Shown here: positions 9,365-18,960 of the stretch, in pieces
Position numbering within the stretch: position 1 is the stretch's first letter
Layout of the letters: every line of letters begins with the position of its first letter
DNA from: Acetobacteraceae bacterium
GTDB lineage: Bacteria > Pseudomonadota > Alphaproteobacteria > Acetobacterales > Acetobacteraceae
Length of the DNA stretch: 64,000 nucleotides
Assembly: GCA_024280945.1 (NCBI GenBank)
Contig: JAMXLO010000141.1
Coordinates: 124,001 to 188,000 of the forward strand
Reading direction: 5' to 3'
Made by a program: the position numbers and the translations under genes
The notes under the pieces: model-generated
Database searches by the model: none
The model's input: only the letters and a program-made list of their open reading frames with translations
Told to the model about the DNA's origin: nothing

Positions 9365-11068
9365 ATGACAGAGACAACGGTGAACGGCGCCGAGGCGCTG
9401 CTCGAGCTGTTCCGGACGCAAGGCGCAGACTACATCTTTTGCTCGCCGATCGCCGCCTGGGCGCCGCTGTGGGAAGCACTGGCCAAGCGGAAGGCCACCA
9501 GCAACGTCGAGACGCCACAATACCTCAACTGCCGGCACGAGATCCTCGCGGTTGGCCTGGCCGCAGGCTACTACAAGGCGACCGGTCGGACACAGGCAGT
9601 ACTGCTGCCGACAGGTCTCGGTGTACTGCACGGCGCGATGGCACTGCGCTCGGCGTACCACGAGCACATCCCCATGGTAATTGTGTCCCCCGACACGCTG
9701 ACGCATGGCGCAGTGCCGGAACTCGACCCTGGGCCGGAGTGGCCGACGCTCCTGGTGGATCTGGCCGGACCCGTGCGCAACAGCGAGACCGTGACAAAGT
9801 GGGCCAAGGAGGTGAAAACCGGCACCGATCTTGCCGCCGACATTCGTCGCGCCTGGTATTTCGCCGAAAGCGTTCCGCGTGGCCCGACATTGGTCGGTGT
9901 ACCGTTCGACATCCTGATGAACCACATTGCCGCCCCGCAGGCTGCCAAAACCAAGGCGCCAGCCGTGGTCGCGCCACTCGACAGCCTGTGCGAAGTTGCA
10001 ATGCTGTTGAAGCAAAGCCGCGCGCCCCTGATCGTGACCGAGCACGCCGCGCGCACAACAGAGGACCAGACCGCACTGGTGAGCATCGCGGAGTGCATCG
10101 GCGCACCAGTGTTTGAATACTGGATGCCGCTCTACGCGAATTTCCCGCGCGCACATGCGCTCTACGCCACCGATCCAATCGAGATGCACCTGAAGGACGC
10201 CGACTGCATCCTGATTGCCGGCGCGCACGGTCCGTGGCACCCACAGGAAACACCTCTGCCGGAGGGATGCAAGGTCATTCAGATGGAGGAAGACCCGCTA
10301 CGGCCACGCGCCCCTTACTGGAATTTCCGCACCGACTGCTGCATAGCCGGCGACATCGGCAGCAACCTGAGGCAGCTCGCAACCCTGCTGCAGGCAGAGC
10401 CGGGGGAACCCGAGGTGGCGAGCCGTATTCAGCATTGGCAGGCGCACAACGCGGCAAACAATGCCGCCGCCGCCGAGGAGCGCGAAACTGCACGCAGCGG
10501 TGAGCGAATCCATGCGGCCCACCTGTTCGATGTGCTGCACGGCCTGCTGCCGAATCGATCGGTCATCGTCGATGAGATCATCGCGCAAGTGCCGGCGATG
10601 ATCCGCCACCTGTTTCGGGAGCGGGATTTCAGCCACATCCGCGGCTGGGCGGGCGCCCTAGGTACTGGCCTGCCCACCGCCCTCGGGGTGAAGCTCGCAC
10701 GGCCGAATGACGTCGTCGTCTGTGTCATCGGCGACGGCGCATTCAACTACAATCCAGTTCCCGCCTGCCTGGGCCTGGCGCAGCAGTATCGCGTGCCGGT
10801 GCTGGTGATCATCTGCAATAACCAAGGCTACGTATCGCAGGAGTGGAACCTGTACAAGCATTTTCCTTCTGGCTTTGCGCTGCGCGACAATAACCCGTAC
10901 GGCCGGGTGATCGAACCGACACCCGACTATGCGGCGCTCACTCCCGCCTTCGGCGGGCACGGAGAGTGCGTCAGCGAACCGGCGCAACTTGAACCGGCGA
11001 TTTCCCGCGCCATCTCTGCGGTTCAAGGCGGACAGCTTGCCTTGCTGGACGTCCGGCTCGAGCCATGA
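9365..11068 (+). CDS. Thiamine diphosphate-dependent enzyme, acetolactate synthase-like
   Basis: About 567 residues with the three ThDP-enzyme domains. The N-terminal PYR domain has the helix Glu in [21 protein letters not shown] central domain follows, and the C-terminal PP domain has the Mg-ThDP motif starting [11 protein letters not shown] and ending CNNQGY. GGAGGGAGC lies just before the start ATG. Members include acetolactate synthase, benzoylformate decarboxylase and oxalyl-CoA or sulfoacetaldehyde enzymes; key specificity residues cannot be assigned. It is followed seven bases later by hutH on the same strand, suggesting cotranscription. A second ThDP enzyme lies at 24756-26447. Confidence 0.88.
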   Translation: MTETTVNGAEALLELFRTQGADYIFCSPIAAWAPLWEALAKRKATSNVETPQYLNCRHEILAVGLAAGYYKATGRTQAVLLPTGLGVLHGAMALRSAYHEHIPMVIVSPDTLTHGAVPELDPGPEWPTLLVDLAGPVRNSETVTKWAKEVKTGTDLAADIRRAWYFAESVPRGPTLVGVPFDILMNHIAAPQAAKTKAPAVVAPLDSLCEVAMLLKQSRAPLIVTEHAARTTEDQTALVSIAECIGAPVFEYWMPLYANFPRAHALYATDPIEMHLKDADCILIAGAHGPWHPQETPLPEGCKVIQMEEDPLRPRAPYWNFRTDCCIAGDIGSNLRQLATLLQAEPGEPEVASRIQHWQAHNAANNAAAAEERETARSGERIHAAHLFDVLHGLLPNRSVIVDEIIAQVPAMIRHLFRERDFSHIRGWAGALGTGLPTALGVKLARPNDVVVCVIGDGAFNYNPVPACLGLAQQYRVPVLVIICNNQGYVSQEWNLYKHFPSGFALRDNNPYGRVIEPTPDYAALTPAFGGHGECVSEPAQLEPAISRAISAVQGGQLALLDVRLEP

Positions 11069-11075
11069 GGTCGCC

Positions 11076-12605
11076 ATGGCCACTGTGGCCATCTGTCCCG
11101 GTCGGACCACACTTGCGGACTGGCGAGCGATCTATCGCGGGGCGGCTGTAACGCTCGATCCGGCCTGCCACCACTCTATCGTTCGCAGTGCCAACGCTGT
11201 CGAGGAAATTCTGGCGCGTGGCGAGCCGATCTACGGGATCAATACCGGATTTGGTCGCCTGGCGAGCATTCGCATCGCACCGCACGAACTCGCAACACTG
11301 CAGCGCAATATCGTGCTGTCGCACGCCGCTGGAGTGGGCGACCCGATGCCTGCACATCTCGTGCGGCTGATGCTGGCTTTGAAGCTGTCGGCCCTGGCGC
11401 AGGGCGCGTCCGGCGTGAAGCCGGCAACCATCACGTTGTTGGCCGACATGATCTCGCACGATCTTCTGCCGGTGGTACCGACGCAAGGTTCCGTCGGCGC
11501 GTCGGGCGATCTCGCGCCACTCGCGCATATGGCTGCGGCGATGATCGGCGCCGGCGAGATTATGCACGGTGACGCCCGCATTCCTGCCGCGACGGCATTT
11601 GCCCAAGTCGGCGTGGAACCGATTGTACTCGGCGCCAAAGAAGGTCTTGCGCTGCTGAATGGCACGCAGTTTTCCACCGCGTATGCCCTGGCCGGACTGT
11701 TCGAGGCGGAGGCATTATTGCAGGCAGGCCTGGTTACCGGCGCTCTGTCAACCGACGCAGCCCGCGGATCGGACGCGCCGTTCGATCCACGCATTCACGC
11801 TCTGCGCGGCCACCGCGGACAGATCGACGCCGCCAACGCGTTGCGTGTGCTGCTTGCCGGCAGCGCCATTCGTGCCTCGCACCTTACCGGCGATGATCGG
11901 GTACAGGATCCGTACTGTCTGCGCTGCCAACCTCAGGTCATGGGTGCTGCGCTCGACATCCTGCGGCACGCCGCAGCGACCATGGAAGTCGAGGCCAATG
12001 GTGTCTCGGACAATCCACTGATCTGCGGCGACCCGCCGGAGGCGCTGTCAGGCGGAAATTTCCACGCCGAGCCAGTTGCCTTCGCCGCCGATGTGATTGC
12101 GCTGGCCCTCTGCGAGATAGGCGCGCTGGCCGAGCGCCGTATTGCCATGCTGATCGATCCAGCACTGTCGCGTCTGCCGGCGTTTCTGACACCGAAGCCG
12201 GGATTGAATTCCGGCTTCATGGTGGCGCAGGTGACTGCAGCCGCGCTGGTCGCCGAGAATCGCCAACGGGCAATGCCCGCAAGCGTCGATTCCATTCCGA
12301 CTTCGGCCAACCAAGAGGATCACGTGTCGATGTCGGCGCACGGTGCGCGCCGACTATTGCCGATGACCGATAATGTCACCGCCATTCTCGCCATCGAATT
12401 GCTGGCGGCGACGCAAGGCTGCGACTTCCATGCCCCCCTGACATCGAGCGCTATGCTGGAGGTCGTGCGGACGATGGTGCGCGCGGAGATCCCGCATCTC
12501 GAGGAGGATCGCGCGATGGCGCCGGATATCGCCAAGGCAACTGCCATGGTGCGGTCCAATTGGAGAGAGCTGCTGCCAAAGGCCAACTTGCCTGTTCTGC
12601 TGTGA
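11076..12605 (+). CDS. hutH: Histidine ammonia-lyase
   Basis: Converts L-histidine to trans-urocanate and ammonia, the first step of histidine use. 509 residues, standard size. The MIO cofactor is formed from Ala142-Ser143-Gly144 in [12 protein letters not shown], at the same numbering as the Pseudomonas enzyme. Substrate residues lie in [42 protein letters not shown] and [10 protein letters not shown]. All match canonical HAL rather than tyrosine or phenylalanine lyases. The start is seven bases after the ThDP enzyme stop. hutU follows after one intervening kinase-like gene; hutI and hutF/hutG are not in the window. Confidence 0.95.
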   Translation: MATVAICPGRTTLADWRAIYRGAAVTLDPACHHSIVRSANAVEEILARGEPIYGINTGFGRLASIRIAPHELATLQRNIVLSHAAGVGDPMPAHLVRLMLALKLSALAQGASGVKPATITLLADMISHDLLPVVPTQGSVGASGDLAPLAHMAAAMIGAGEIMHGDARIPAATAFAQVGVEPIVLGAKEGLALLNGTQFSTAYALAGLFEAEALLQAGLVTGALSTDAARGSDAPFDPRIHALRGHRGQIDAANALRVLLAGSAIRASHLTGDDRVQDPYCLRCQPQVMGAALDILRHAAATMEVEANGVSDNPLICGDPPEALSGGNFHAEPVAFAADVIALALCEIGALAERRIAMLIDPALSRLPAFLTPKPGLNSGFMVAQVTAAALVAENRQRAMPASVDSIPTSANQEDHVSMSAHGARRLLPMTDNVTAILAIELLAATQGCDFHAPLTSSAMLEVVRTMVRAEIPHLEEDRAMAPDIAKATAMVRSNWRELLPKANLPVLL

Positions 12606-12635
12606 AAGTTTGCGCGGAGACTGGGAACACACATC

Positions 12636-13583
12636 GTGCGTGGTCCGCTGGAGATAACGGAAAAGGTTCGTCGGAATGCTGCTTTAGTGGGCGACGCCGG
12701 TCGTGCCTGGATTGCGGACTTACCCCTGCTTATTTCGGAACTCGAGGTTCGCTGGGCATTCAAGGTCCAGGCGTCAGTGCAGCGAGCCAGCGAAGCATTT
12801 GTCGCCGAAGCCCGTACGAATGACGGGCTTGAGGTCATTGTTAAGATCGTGGTGCCCGGCATCGATCAGGCGCGTCAGGAACTGCGCATATTGCGGCGAG
12901 CACAGGGGCTTGGCTACGCCAGGCTGATCCGATGTGACGAAGTGAACAATGCAATGCTGCTCGAGAAACTCGGCCCGCAGCTCCACCAGTTCGATCTTTC
13001 AGGAGATGCGCGCATCCAAGTCATCGCTACCACTCTGCGGAAGGCTTGGCTGACACCACCGCCTGAAGGACCGCCTCTTGTTACAGGCGCCGAAAAGGCT
13101 GTGGAGTTTTGCCGTCTTATAGCATCGAATTGGCAGTCGCTCGACAGGCCATGTTCTGAACGGACAATCGAACTGGCGCTGTCGTACGCCGAGAGACGGC
13201 GACGCGCATTTGATCCTGCGCAGTCAGTGCTCGCGCATGGAGATGCGCACGAATGGAACACCCTTCGAGCATCAGGCAACGGCACGGGATTTAAGTTCGT
13301 CGATCCCGATGGCGCCTTTGCGGAGCGCGCTTTCGACCTAGGTATTCCAATGCGTGAATGGGGTGATGTGACCCCAGCGGGGGATCTTTTGCAGCTCGGT
13401 CGCCGTCGCTGTTTGCAGTTGAGCCAGTTTACCGGCGCAGAGTCTCAGGCGATTTGGGAGTGGGGCTTCGTCCAGTGCGTGTCGAATGGTTTGTCGCTAC
13501 TCCGGATCGGACTTGAGAAGCCCGCGGCTGTGGAGTTCGCGATGGCAGATGCCTGGGCGGCCGAGCCTGGGCCGATGTTTTGA
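12636..13583 (+). CDS. Aminoglycoside (streptomycin 6-) phosphotransferase family kinase
   Basis: 315 residues with a GTG start. The N-terminal half holds the ATP-binding lobe (ELEVRWAFKVQASVQRAS, and the Lys-containing LEVIVKIVVPG). The C-terminal half has the phosphotransferase catalytic loop VLAHGDAHEWNTL (H-G-D-x-H-x-x-N) and a metal-binding FVDPDGAF. This layout matches the APH(6)/StrB family. Many chromosomal members have no known link to resistance and may phosphorylate another small molecule. It sits 30 bases after hutH and 30 bases before hutU, an unusual place. Base composition appears slightly less GC-rich than the flanking hut genes by eye (not computed). Confidence 0.8.
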   Translation: MRGPLEITEKVRRNAALVGDAGRAWIADLPLLISELEVRWAFKVQASVQRASEAFVAEARTNDGLEVIVKIVVPGIDQARQELRILRRAQGLGYARLIRCDEVNNAMLLEKLGPQLHQFDLSGDARIQVIATTLRKAWLTPPPEGPPLVTGAEKAVEFCRLIASNWQSLDRPCSERTIELALSYAERRRRAFDPAQSVLAHGDAHEWNTLRASGNGTGFKFVDPDGAFAERAFDLGIPMREWGDVTPAGDLLQLGRRRCLQLSQFTGAESQAIWEWGFVQCVSNGLSLLRIGLEKPAAVEFAMADAWAAEPGPMF

Positions 13584-13613
13584 TATGATATGACAAGCCA
13601 CCCGGAGATAGGC

Positions 13614-15278
13614 ATGCCGCAGCTCAGCAATGTCCGCACCATACACTCCCCCCGCGGCACGGATCTCACCGCGAAGTCGTGGCTCACCGAGGCGCCGATG
13701 CGCATGCTGATGAACAACCTCGATCCCGAGGTGGCTGAAAGGCCGGGTGAACTCGTCGTTTACGGCGGCATGGGCCGCGCCGCGCGCGACTGGGACAGCT
13801 ACGATCGCATTGTCACCACGCTGCAGCGGCTGGAAGCAGACCAGACGTTGCTGATCCAGTCGGGCAAGCCGGTCGGCGTGTTCCGCACGCATGAGGACGC
13901 ACCGCGCGTCCTGATCGCAAACTCCAACCTGGTGCCGCACTGGGCCACCTGGGAGCATTTCAACGAGCTCGACCGCAAGGGGCTCATGATGTTCGGCCAG
14001 ATGACTGCGGGTTCGTGGATCTACATCGGCAGCCAGGGAATCGTGCAGGGCACGTATGAGACCTTCGTCGAAATCGGCCGCCAGCACTATGGCGGCAACC
14101 TCGCGGGGCGCTGGATTCTGACCGCCGGCCTAGGCGGCATGGGCGGCGCGCAGCCACTGGCAGCGACGATGGCGGGCGCATCGCTGCTGGCGGTGGAATG
14201 CCAGCCCAGCCGGATCGAGATGCGCCTGCAGACCGGTTATCTCGACATGCAGGCAAGCACTTTGGACGAAGCGCTGGCGATTATCGAACGCTCCTGCCAC
14301 GATCGTAAGCCAACTTCGATCGCGTTGCTCGGCAATGCAGCCGAAGTCGTGCCGGAATTGGTGCGCCGCGGTGTGCGGCCGGATGTGGTGACGGACCAGA
14401 CCTCATCGCATGATCCGGCCAATGGCTATTTGCCGAAAGGCTGGTCGGTCGCCGAATGGGAACGCCGCCACGAAACAGCCCCTGCTGAGGTCGCTACTGC
14501 CGCTCGCCAATCGATTGCCGAGCACGTAGAAGCCATGCTGGCGTTTCATCGAATGGGCGTGCCCACGGTGGATTATGGCAACAACATACGGCAGGTCGCG
14601 AAAGACGCAGGAGTGCCGGACGCGTTTGACTTTCCAGGCTTCGTGCCGGCCTATATCCGACCGCTGTTCTGCCGCGGCATCGGCCCATTCCGCTGGGCCG
14701 CACTGTCGGGTGACCCCGAGGATATCTACCGCACCGATGCCAAGGTGAGGGAGTTGCTGCCCACGCACACTCACCTACATCACTGGCTTGACATGGCGCG
14801 CTCGCGCATTCACTTCCAGGGGCTGCCGGCACGCATTTGCTGGGTTGGCCTGGGCGATCGTCACCGGCTAGGACTGGCCTTCAACGACATGGTCGCAAGC
14901 GGTGAACTGAAGGCGCCGATCGTTATCGGTCGCGACCATCTCGACGCCGGCTCGGTCGCGTCGCCCAACCGCGAGACCGAGGCGATGCGTGACGGGTCCG
15001 ATGCTGTCTCCGACTGGCCGATGCTGAACGCACTGCTGAACTGTGCATCAGGTGCCACCTGGGTTTCGCTGCATCATGGCGGCGGCGTTGGCATCGGTTA
15101 CTCGCAGCACGCCGGCATGGTCATCGTCTGCGACGGCTCCGACGCCGCAGCGCGGCGTACTGAGCGCGTCTTGTGGAACGACCCGGCCACCGGCGTGATG
15201 CGGCACGCCGATGCCGGCTACGACATTGCGCTCGACTGCGCGCGTCAGAACCGCCTAGACCTGCCCGGTATCCTGTGA
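13614..15278 (+). CDS. hutU: Urocanate hydratase
   Basis: Adds water to urocanate to give 4-imidazolone-5-propionate, using tightly bound NAD+ as electrophile. 554 residues, normal length. Diagnostic blocks are [61 protein letters not shown] and [17 protein letters not shown]. The catalytic Cys is near residue 409 in ARICWVGLG, corresponding to Cys410 of the Pseudomonas enzyme. The start is set at MPQLSN because a GGAG site precedes it; an ATG eight codons upstream lacks one. It is in the operon after hutH and the kinase. The next hut enzyme (hutI) is absent from the window. Confidence 0.95.
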   Translation: MPQLSNVRTIHSPRGTDLTAKSWLTEAPMRMLMNNLDPEVAERPGELVVYGGMGRAARDWDSYDRIVTTLQRLEADQTLLIQSGKPVGVFRTHEDAPRVLIANSNLVPHWATWEHFNELDRKGLMMFGQMTAGSWIYIGSQGIVQGTYETFVEIGRQHYGGNLAGRWILTAGLGGMGGAQPLAATMAGASLLAVECQPSRIEMRLQTGYLDMQASTLDEALAIIERSCHDRKPTSIALLGNAAEVVPELVRRGVRPDVVTDQTSSHDPANGYLPKGWSVAEWERRHETAPAEVATAARQSIAEHVEAMLAFHRMGVPTVDYGNNIRQVAKDAGVPDAFDFPGFVPAYIRPLFCRGIGPFRWAALSGDPEDIYRTDAKVRELLPTHTHLHHWLDMARSRIHFQGLPARICWVGLGDRHRLGLAFNDMVASGELKAPIVIGRDHLDAGSVASPNRETEAMRDGSDAVSDWPMLNALLNCASGATWVSLHHGGGVGIGYSQHAGMVIVCDGSDAAARRTERVLWNDPATGVMRHADAGYDIALDCARQNRLDLPGIL

Positions 15279-15282
15279 GCGA

Positions 15283-15693
15283 TCAGCGTGCCGGCGTCTC
15301 CGCCGCGTCGAAGTTGCACTCCACTGCGATTCCGTCCGGATCGTAGTAGAACAGCTGCGTCATGTTCAGTCTCGGCAGTACGCGTTCGTCGTACTTGATG
15401 CTGTTCTGCTCCAGCGTGGCTTTCATATCCTTCAACCCTGCGCAGGCGAAGGCGATGTGGTCGAGCCGCCCGGTCTTTGCCGGATCGCCTGCACTGTCGG
15501 GAATCGGCTCATTCTCAGCCCGGTGCCCGATCAGATGCACCGTCGGCACGTCGCCGCAATACAGCCAGTAGCCCGGGAAGTTCAGCGGTGGCCGATCGCC
15601 GACCTTCAGTCCGACAATGTCGGTATAAAATTTCTTGGTTGCTTCCAGATCCCGCGCCAGGATCGTGTAGTGGTTCAGCGACACCGCAGGCAT
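15283..15693 (-). CDS. VOC (glyoxalase/extradiol dioxygenase fold) family protein
   Basis: 136 residues, a single vicinal-oxygen-chelate domain. NHYTILARDLEATKKFYTDI opens it and GRLDHIAFAC begins the second beta-alpha-beta unit. DPDGIAVECNF near the C-terminus carries the usual metal-ligand Glu. A GGAGGAA site supports the start. It is the second gene after the flavin monooxygenase (14-base gap) on the minus strand and converges on hutU. Members include glyoxalase I, ring-cleaving dioxygenases and fosfomycin enzymes; the short size suggests an isomerase- or lyase-like activity, but no substrate can be named. Confidence 0.85.
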   Translation of the reverse strand: MPAVSLNHYTILARDLEATKKFYTDIVGLKVGDRPPLNFPGYWLYCGDVPTVHLIGHRAENEPIPDSAGDPAKTGRLDHIAFACAGLKDMKATLEQNSIKYDERVLPRLNMTQLFYYDPDGIAVECNFDAAETPAR

Positions 15694-15707
15694 TGCATTT
15701 TCCTCCG

Positions 15708-16886
15708 TCAGAACGCGTTTTCCGGCGCCATGCCGAACAGGATCTGGCCGACCGACTCGTAGTGCAGCTGCCGCCCCTGCGACTGCTGCGCCACCGTATG
15801 CATGTCGCGCAGACGCTGCTCGAACGGCTGCTCCTCGAAGACCGCTATCGACCCGGTGGCATGATACAGCGTGTTGACGATCTCGCGCGACTGCTGGATC
15901 GCCCAGGTCGAGGCCAGCCGGATCATTGCGCGATCCTCGGCAGTCTGCTGCCCGGTCGCCTCGACATGCCGCCAGGCGGCCTCCCATGTCGTGTGCAGAA
16001 AGGCACGCGCCGATCGCCAGCGCGCCTCGCATTGGGCCAACTGCGATTGCACCACGTTGTTCTCGCGCATCGGCTTCGACGCGCCGCGCGAGACCTTGTT
16101 GGCCGGCAGGTCGAGGAAGTCCTTGATCGTGCCGCGTGCGATACCCAGCCCCACGCCGGCGAACCCGCAGGAGTAAAGTTGGTTGCTGGTGAACCGATAC
16201 AGCAGGCCGTCCTCGCGCCGCTCCGCAGGGTCATCGCGCGAGGCGGTGAACCGCTGCGGCACGAACAAGTCCTTGACAACATATTCGTTGCTGGCCGTAC
16301 CGCGCAGACCGACCGTGTGCCAGATGTCGTTCACCTGCACACTCGCCTTGGGGAACAGCATCGTGCGCACCTTGCCGGTGCCGGCCACCGGCATATGCGC
16401 GCCGAGCCACCTGGCGTGTGCGCAGCCGCTGGCGAAGCGCCACTTGCCGCTGATGCGATAGCCGCCATCCACCGGCTGAGCCTCATACGGCGCACCAGGC
16501 GGCCCCCAGGCAAGAATGCCGGTCGGTGGACCGAATATCTCGCACGCCACCTCCCGGTCCAGATACGCCGCGGTCATGGAACAACCATTATTCTGACCGA
16601 CGCACCACGCCACTGAAGCATTGGCTTCGGCGAACGCTTCGGTCACCTGCGTGAACAGCACCGGCCGCAACTCGGCGCCGCCAAGAAACCTTGGCTGCAG
16701 CATACGGAAGAACCCGCCGTCGACCAGTGCTCTGACCACGTGCTCCGGCAGTTCGCGGCGGCGCTCGACCTCATCGCCAGCCTCAACCAGCAACGGCGCC
16801 AGCGCACGCGCACGTTGGATGAATTCGCTGCCGTCGGTCATGCCTGCTTCTCCAGCCTGTCCCAGTCCGGTGGCGGCGTCCGGCAT
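15708..16886 (-). CDS. Acyl-CoA dehydrogenase-family flavin-dependent monooxygenase
   Basis: 392 residues with the ACAD fold. An N-terminal helical domain (ARALAPLLVEAGDEVERRRE, LPEHVVRALVDGGFFRML) leads to a middle beta domain (GYRISGKWRFASGCAHARW, LRGTASNEYVVKDLFVPQ) and a C-terminal four-helix bundle. The pattern resembles HsaA / p-hydroxyphenylacetate hydroxylase C2-type oxygenases more than true beta-oxidation dehydrogenases. Such enzymes use reduced flavin supplied by a separate reductase. The start MPDAATG is backed by GGAGACGAGG. It forms a two-gene unit with the VOC protein. Another member of this superfamily begins at 63406. Confidence 0.83.
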   Translation of the reverse strand: MPDAATGLGQAGEAGMTDGSEFIQRARALAPLLVEAGDEVERRRELPEHVVRALVDGGFFRMLQPRFLGGAELRPVLFTQVTEAFAEANASVAWCVGQNNGCSMTAAYLDREVACEIFGPPTGILAWGPPGAPYEAQPVDGGYRISGKWRFASGCAHARWLGAHMPVAGTGKVRTMLFPKASVQVNDIWHTVGLRGTASNEYVVKDLFVPQRFTASRDDPAERREDGLLYRFTSNQLYSCGFAGVGLGIARGTIKDFLDLPANKVSRGASKPMRENNVVQSQLAQCEARWRSARAFLHTTWEAAWRHVEATGQQTAEDRAMIRLASTWAIQQSREIVNTLYHATGSIAVFEEQPFEQRLRDMHTVAQQSQGRQLHYESVGQILFGMAPENAF

Positions 16887-17007
16887 CCTCGTCTCCTGTT
16901 GGCCCGCCAGCGTGCCACCGTTCGCTCGTTGCGACCATACCCGCTTACACCCCGCCCGCTGGAGAACTAGGCGATGGTAGGCAAGGCGAGAGGCGGCAGT
17001 GACGGGG

Positions 17008-18249
17008 TCAGGCTGCCGGCCCGGCGCCGAAATGCTTGCGCAGACGGGACACCGCCTCATCGAGCACTTGGTCCAGCTTGCAGAAGGCGAAGCGCGCGTA
17101 ATGGCTGGGTGCGTTCGGCGCATCGTAGAACGCCGAGACAGGAATCGCGGTCACCTTGGCGCGTTCGGTGATGTGGCGGCAGAACGCGACGTCGTCGCCG
17201 TTAAATCCCAGAGGCCGAAAGTCCGCAGAGATGAAGTAGCTCCCCTTGGTCGGCAGGATCGTCAGCCCCAGGCTCGCCAGTCCTGCCGCGAGGCGATCGC
17301 GCTTCGCCTGCAACGCGCCTGACAACGAGGCAAAATACGCGTCATCTTTGGCCAGTCCGACCGCCACGGCGCGTTGCAGGTTTGGCGCCGTGGTGAAGGT
17401 CAGGTTCTGGTGCGCCTTTGCCACGTTGGTCGCAATAGCCGCGGGTGCGGTGACATAACCGATCTTCCAGCCGGTCAGAGAGAACGTCTTGCCTGCGCTG
17501 CCGATCCGCATGGTGCGCTCGCGCATGCCAGGCAGGGTCATCAGCGGGACGTGGCGCGCCCCGTCAAACGTCAGGTGTTCGTAGACCTCGTCGCAAATCG
17601 CGTAGGCGTCGTGCCGCAGCACCAGTTCGGCGATGAAGCCCAGTTCCTCTTCGGTGAACACCTTTCCGCAAGGGTTCATCGGAGAGTTCAGCAGGATCGC
17701 CTTGGTGGCGGGGCCGAACGCATCGGCAAGCGCCGCGCGCGGCAGCGACCAGTCCGGTGGCTGCAACCGGACGAAGCGTGGTACTGCGCCGAGCAGCCGC
17801 ACCACCGGCACATACGTGTCGTAAAGCGGCTCGATCAGGACCACTTCATCGCCCGGGTTCACCACCGCCATCAGGCAGGCGGTGATCGCCTCGGTCGCCC
17901 CGGAGGTCACCACCACCTCGCGCGCCCAATCAACCTGCAGTCCATAGAAGCGGTAGTTTGCGGCTGCCACTGCCTGCCGCAACTCCGGCAGGCCTGGCAT
18001 CGGCGGGTACTGGTTGCGGCCGTCCTTCAGGGCGTCGGCCGCCGCTTGCACGACGTCGGCGGGCCCTTCCGTGTCGGGGAACCCCTGACCCAGGTTGATC
18101 GCGTCGTGCTCGACCGCCAGCGCCGACATGACGGTGAAGATCGTCGTGCCGATGCCGGAGAGCAGAGTGTTGGCAGACTTCACAGGAACGGCCACCGGAT
18201 GCTTGCGCGCCACAGTATGGATTTCGGTGGTCACCCCTTCAACCGGCAC
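17008..18249 (-). CDS. Class I/II pyridoxal phosphate aminotransferase
   Basis: 413 residues, fold-type I. Features are INLGQGFPDTEGP near the N-terminus, NQYPPMPGLPELRQAVA, VVTSGATEAITACLMAV, the NSPMNPCGKVF loop and ICDEVYEHLTFDG. SAGKTFSLTGWKIGY contains the Schiff-base lysine. It resembles the kynurenine/methionine aminotransferase (YbdL, KAT) subgroup, which often also uses glutamine-derived keto acids. The start is GTG with only a weak ribosome site; no in-frame ATG fits better. It diverges from glnB, so it could share nitrogen-dependent control, but this is not shown. Confidence 0.87.
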   Translation of the reverse strand: MPVEGVTTEIHTVARKHPVAVPVKSANTLLSGIGTTIFTVMSALAVEHDAINLGQGFPDTEGPADVVQAAADALKDGRNQYPPMPGLPELRQAVAAANYRFYGLQVDWAREVVVTSGATEAITACLMAVVNPGDEVVLIEPLYDTYVPVVRLLGAVPRFVRLQPPDWSLPRAALADAFGPATKAILLNSPMNPCGKVFTEEELGFIAELVLRHDAYAICDEVYEHLTFDGARHVPLMTLPGMRERTMRIGSAGKTFSLTGWKIGYVTAPAAIATNVAKAHQNLTFTTAPNLQRAVAVGLAKDDAYFASLSGALQAKRDRLAAGLASLGLTILPTKGSYFISADFRPLGFNGDDVAFCRHITERAKVTAIPVSAFYDAPNAPSHYARFAFCKLDQVLDEAVSRLRKHFGAGPAA

Positions 18250-18281
18250 GAGCTCGGGCCTGTCCCGAATTGCCCAAATGA

Positions 18282-18797
<516 letters not shown>

Positions 18798-18870
18798 CGC
18801 GAGAGAAAATAGCGACGGAACCCGCTTTCGGCCTGCGGCGGAAACGAGTAGATGGGCCGCTTCGCGAAGG

Positions 18871-18887
18871 GGCCGCATGGTGCGGCC
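18871..18887 (+). other. Hairpin in the glnB-glnA spacer
   Basis: GGCCGCA and TGCGGCC form a seven-base-pair stem with a three-base loop, between glnB and glnA. There is no following T run, so it is not a typical intrinsic terminator. It could tune the ratio of glnB to glnA transcript or protect a processed end; this is inference only. Confidence 0.35.
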
Positions 18888-18960
18888 TCGCTTCTGTCTG
18901 CACCAGCCGCGATGTGGCTTGCTGGTGCGCCAACCGAGAACCGGGACGGGGAATTTATAG

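Noticed and set aside
9302-10240. N-terminal extension of the LLM oxidoreductase frame across the ThDP gene
   Set aside because: A near-perfect AAGGAGG sits right before ATG 9301, and the extra sequence is antisense to a conserved ThDP enzyme.
11076-15278. hutH and hutU as ergothionase and thiourocanate hydratase
   Set aside because: HutH keeps the canonical HAL substrate motifs, including [15 protein letters not shown] and [10 protein letters not shown], and HutU keeps the canonical Cys; no trimethylamine or thiol genes are nearby.
15477-16616. Plus-strand open frame of 379 codons opposite the VOC and flavin monooxygenase genes
   Set aside because: It crosses two real genes antisense and shows no family signature.
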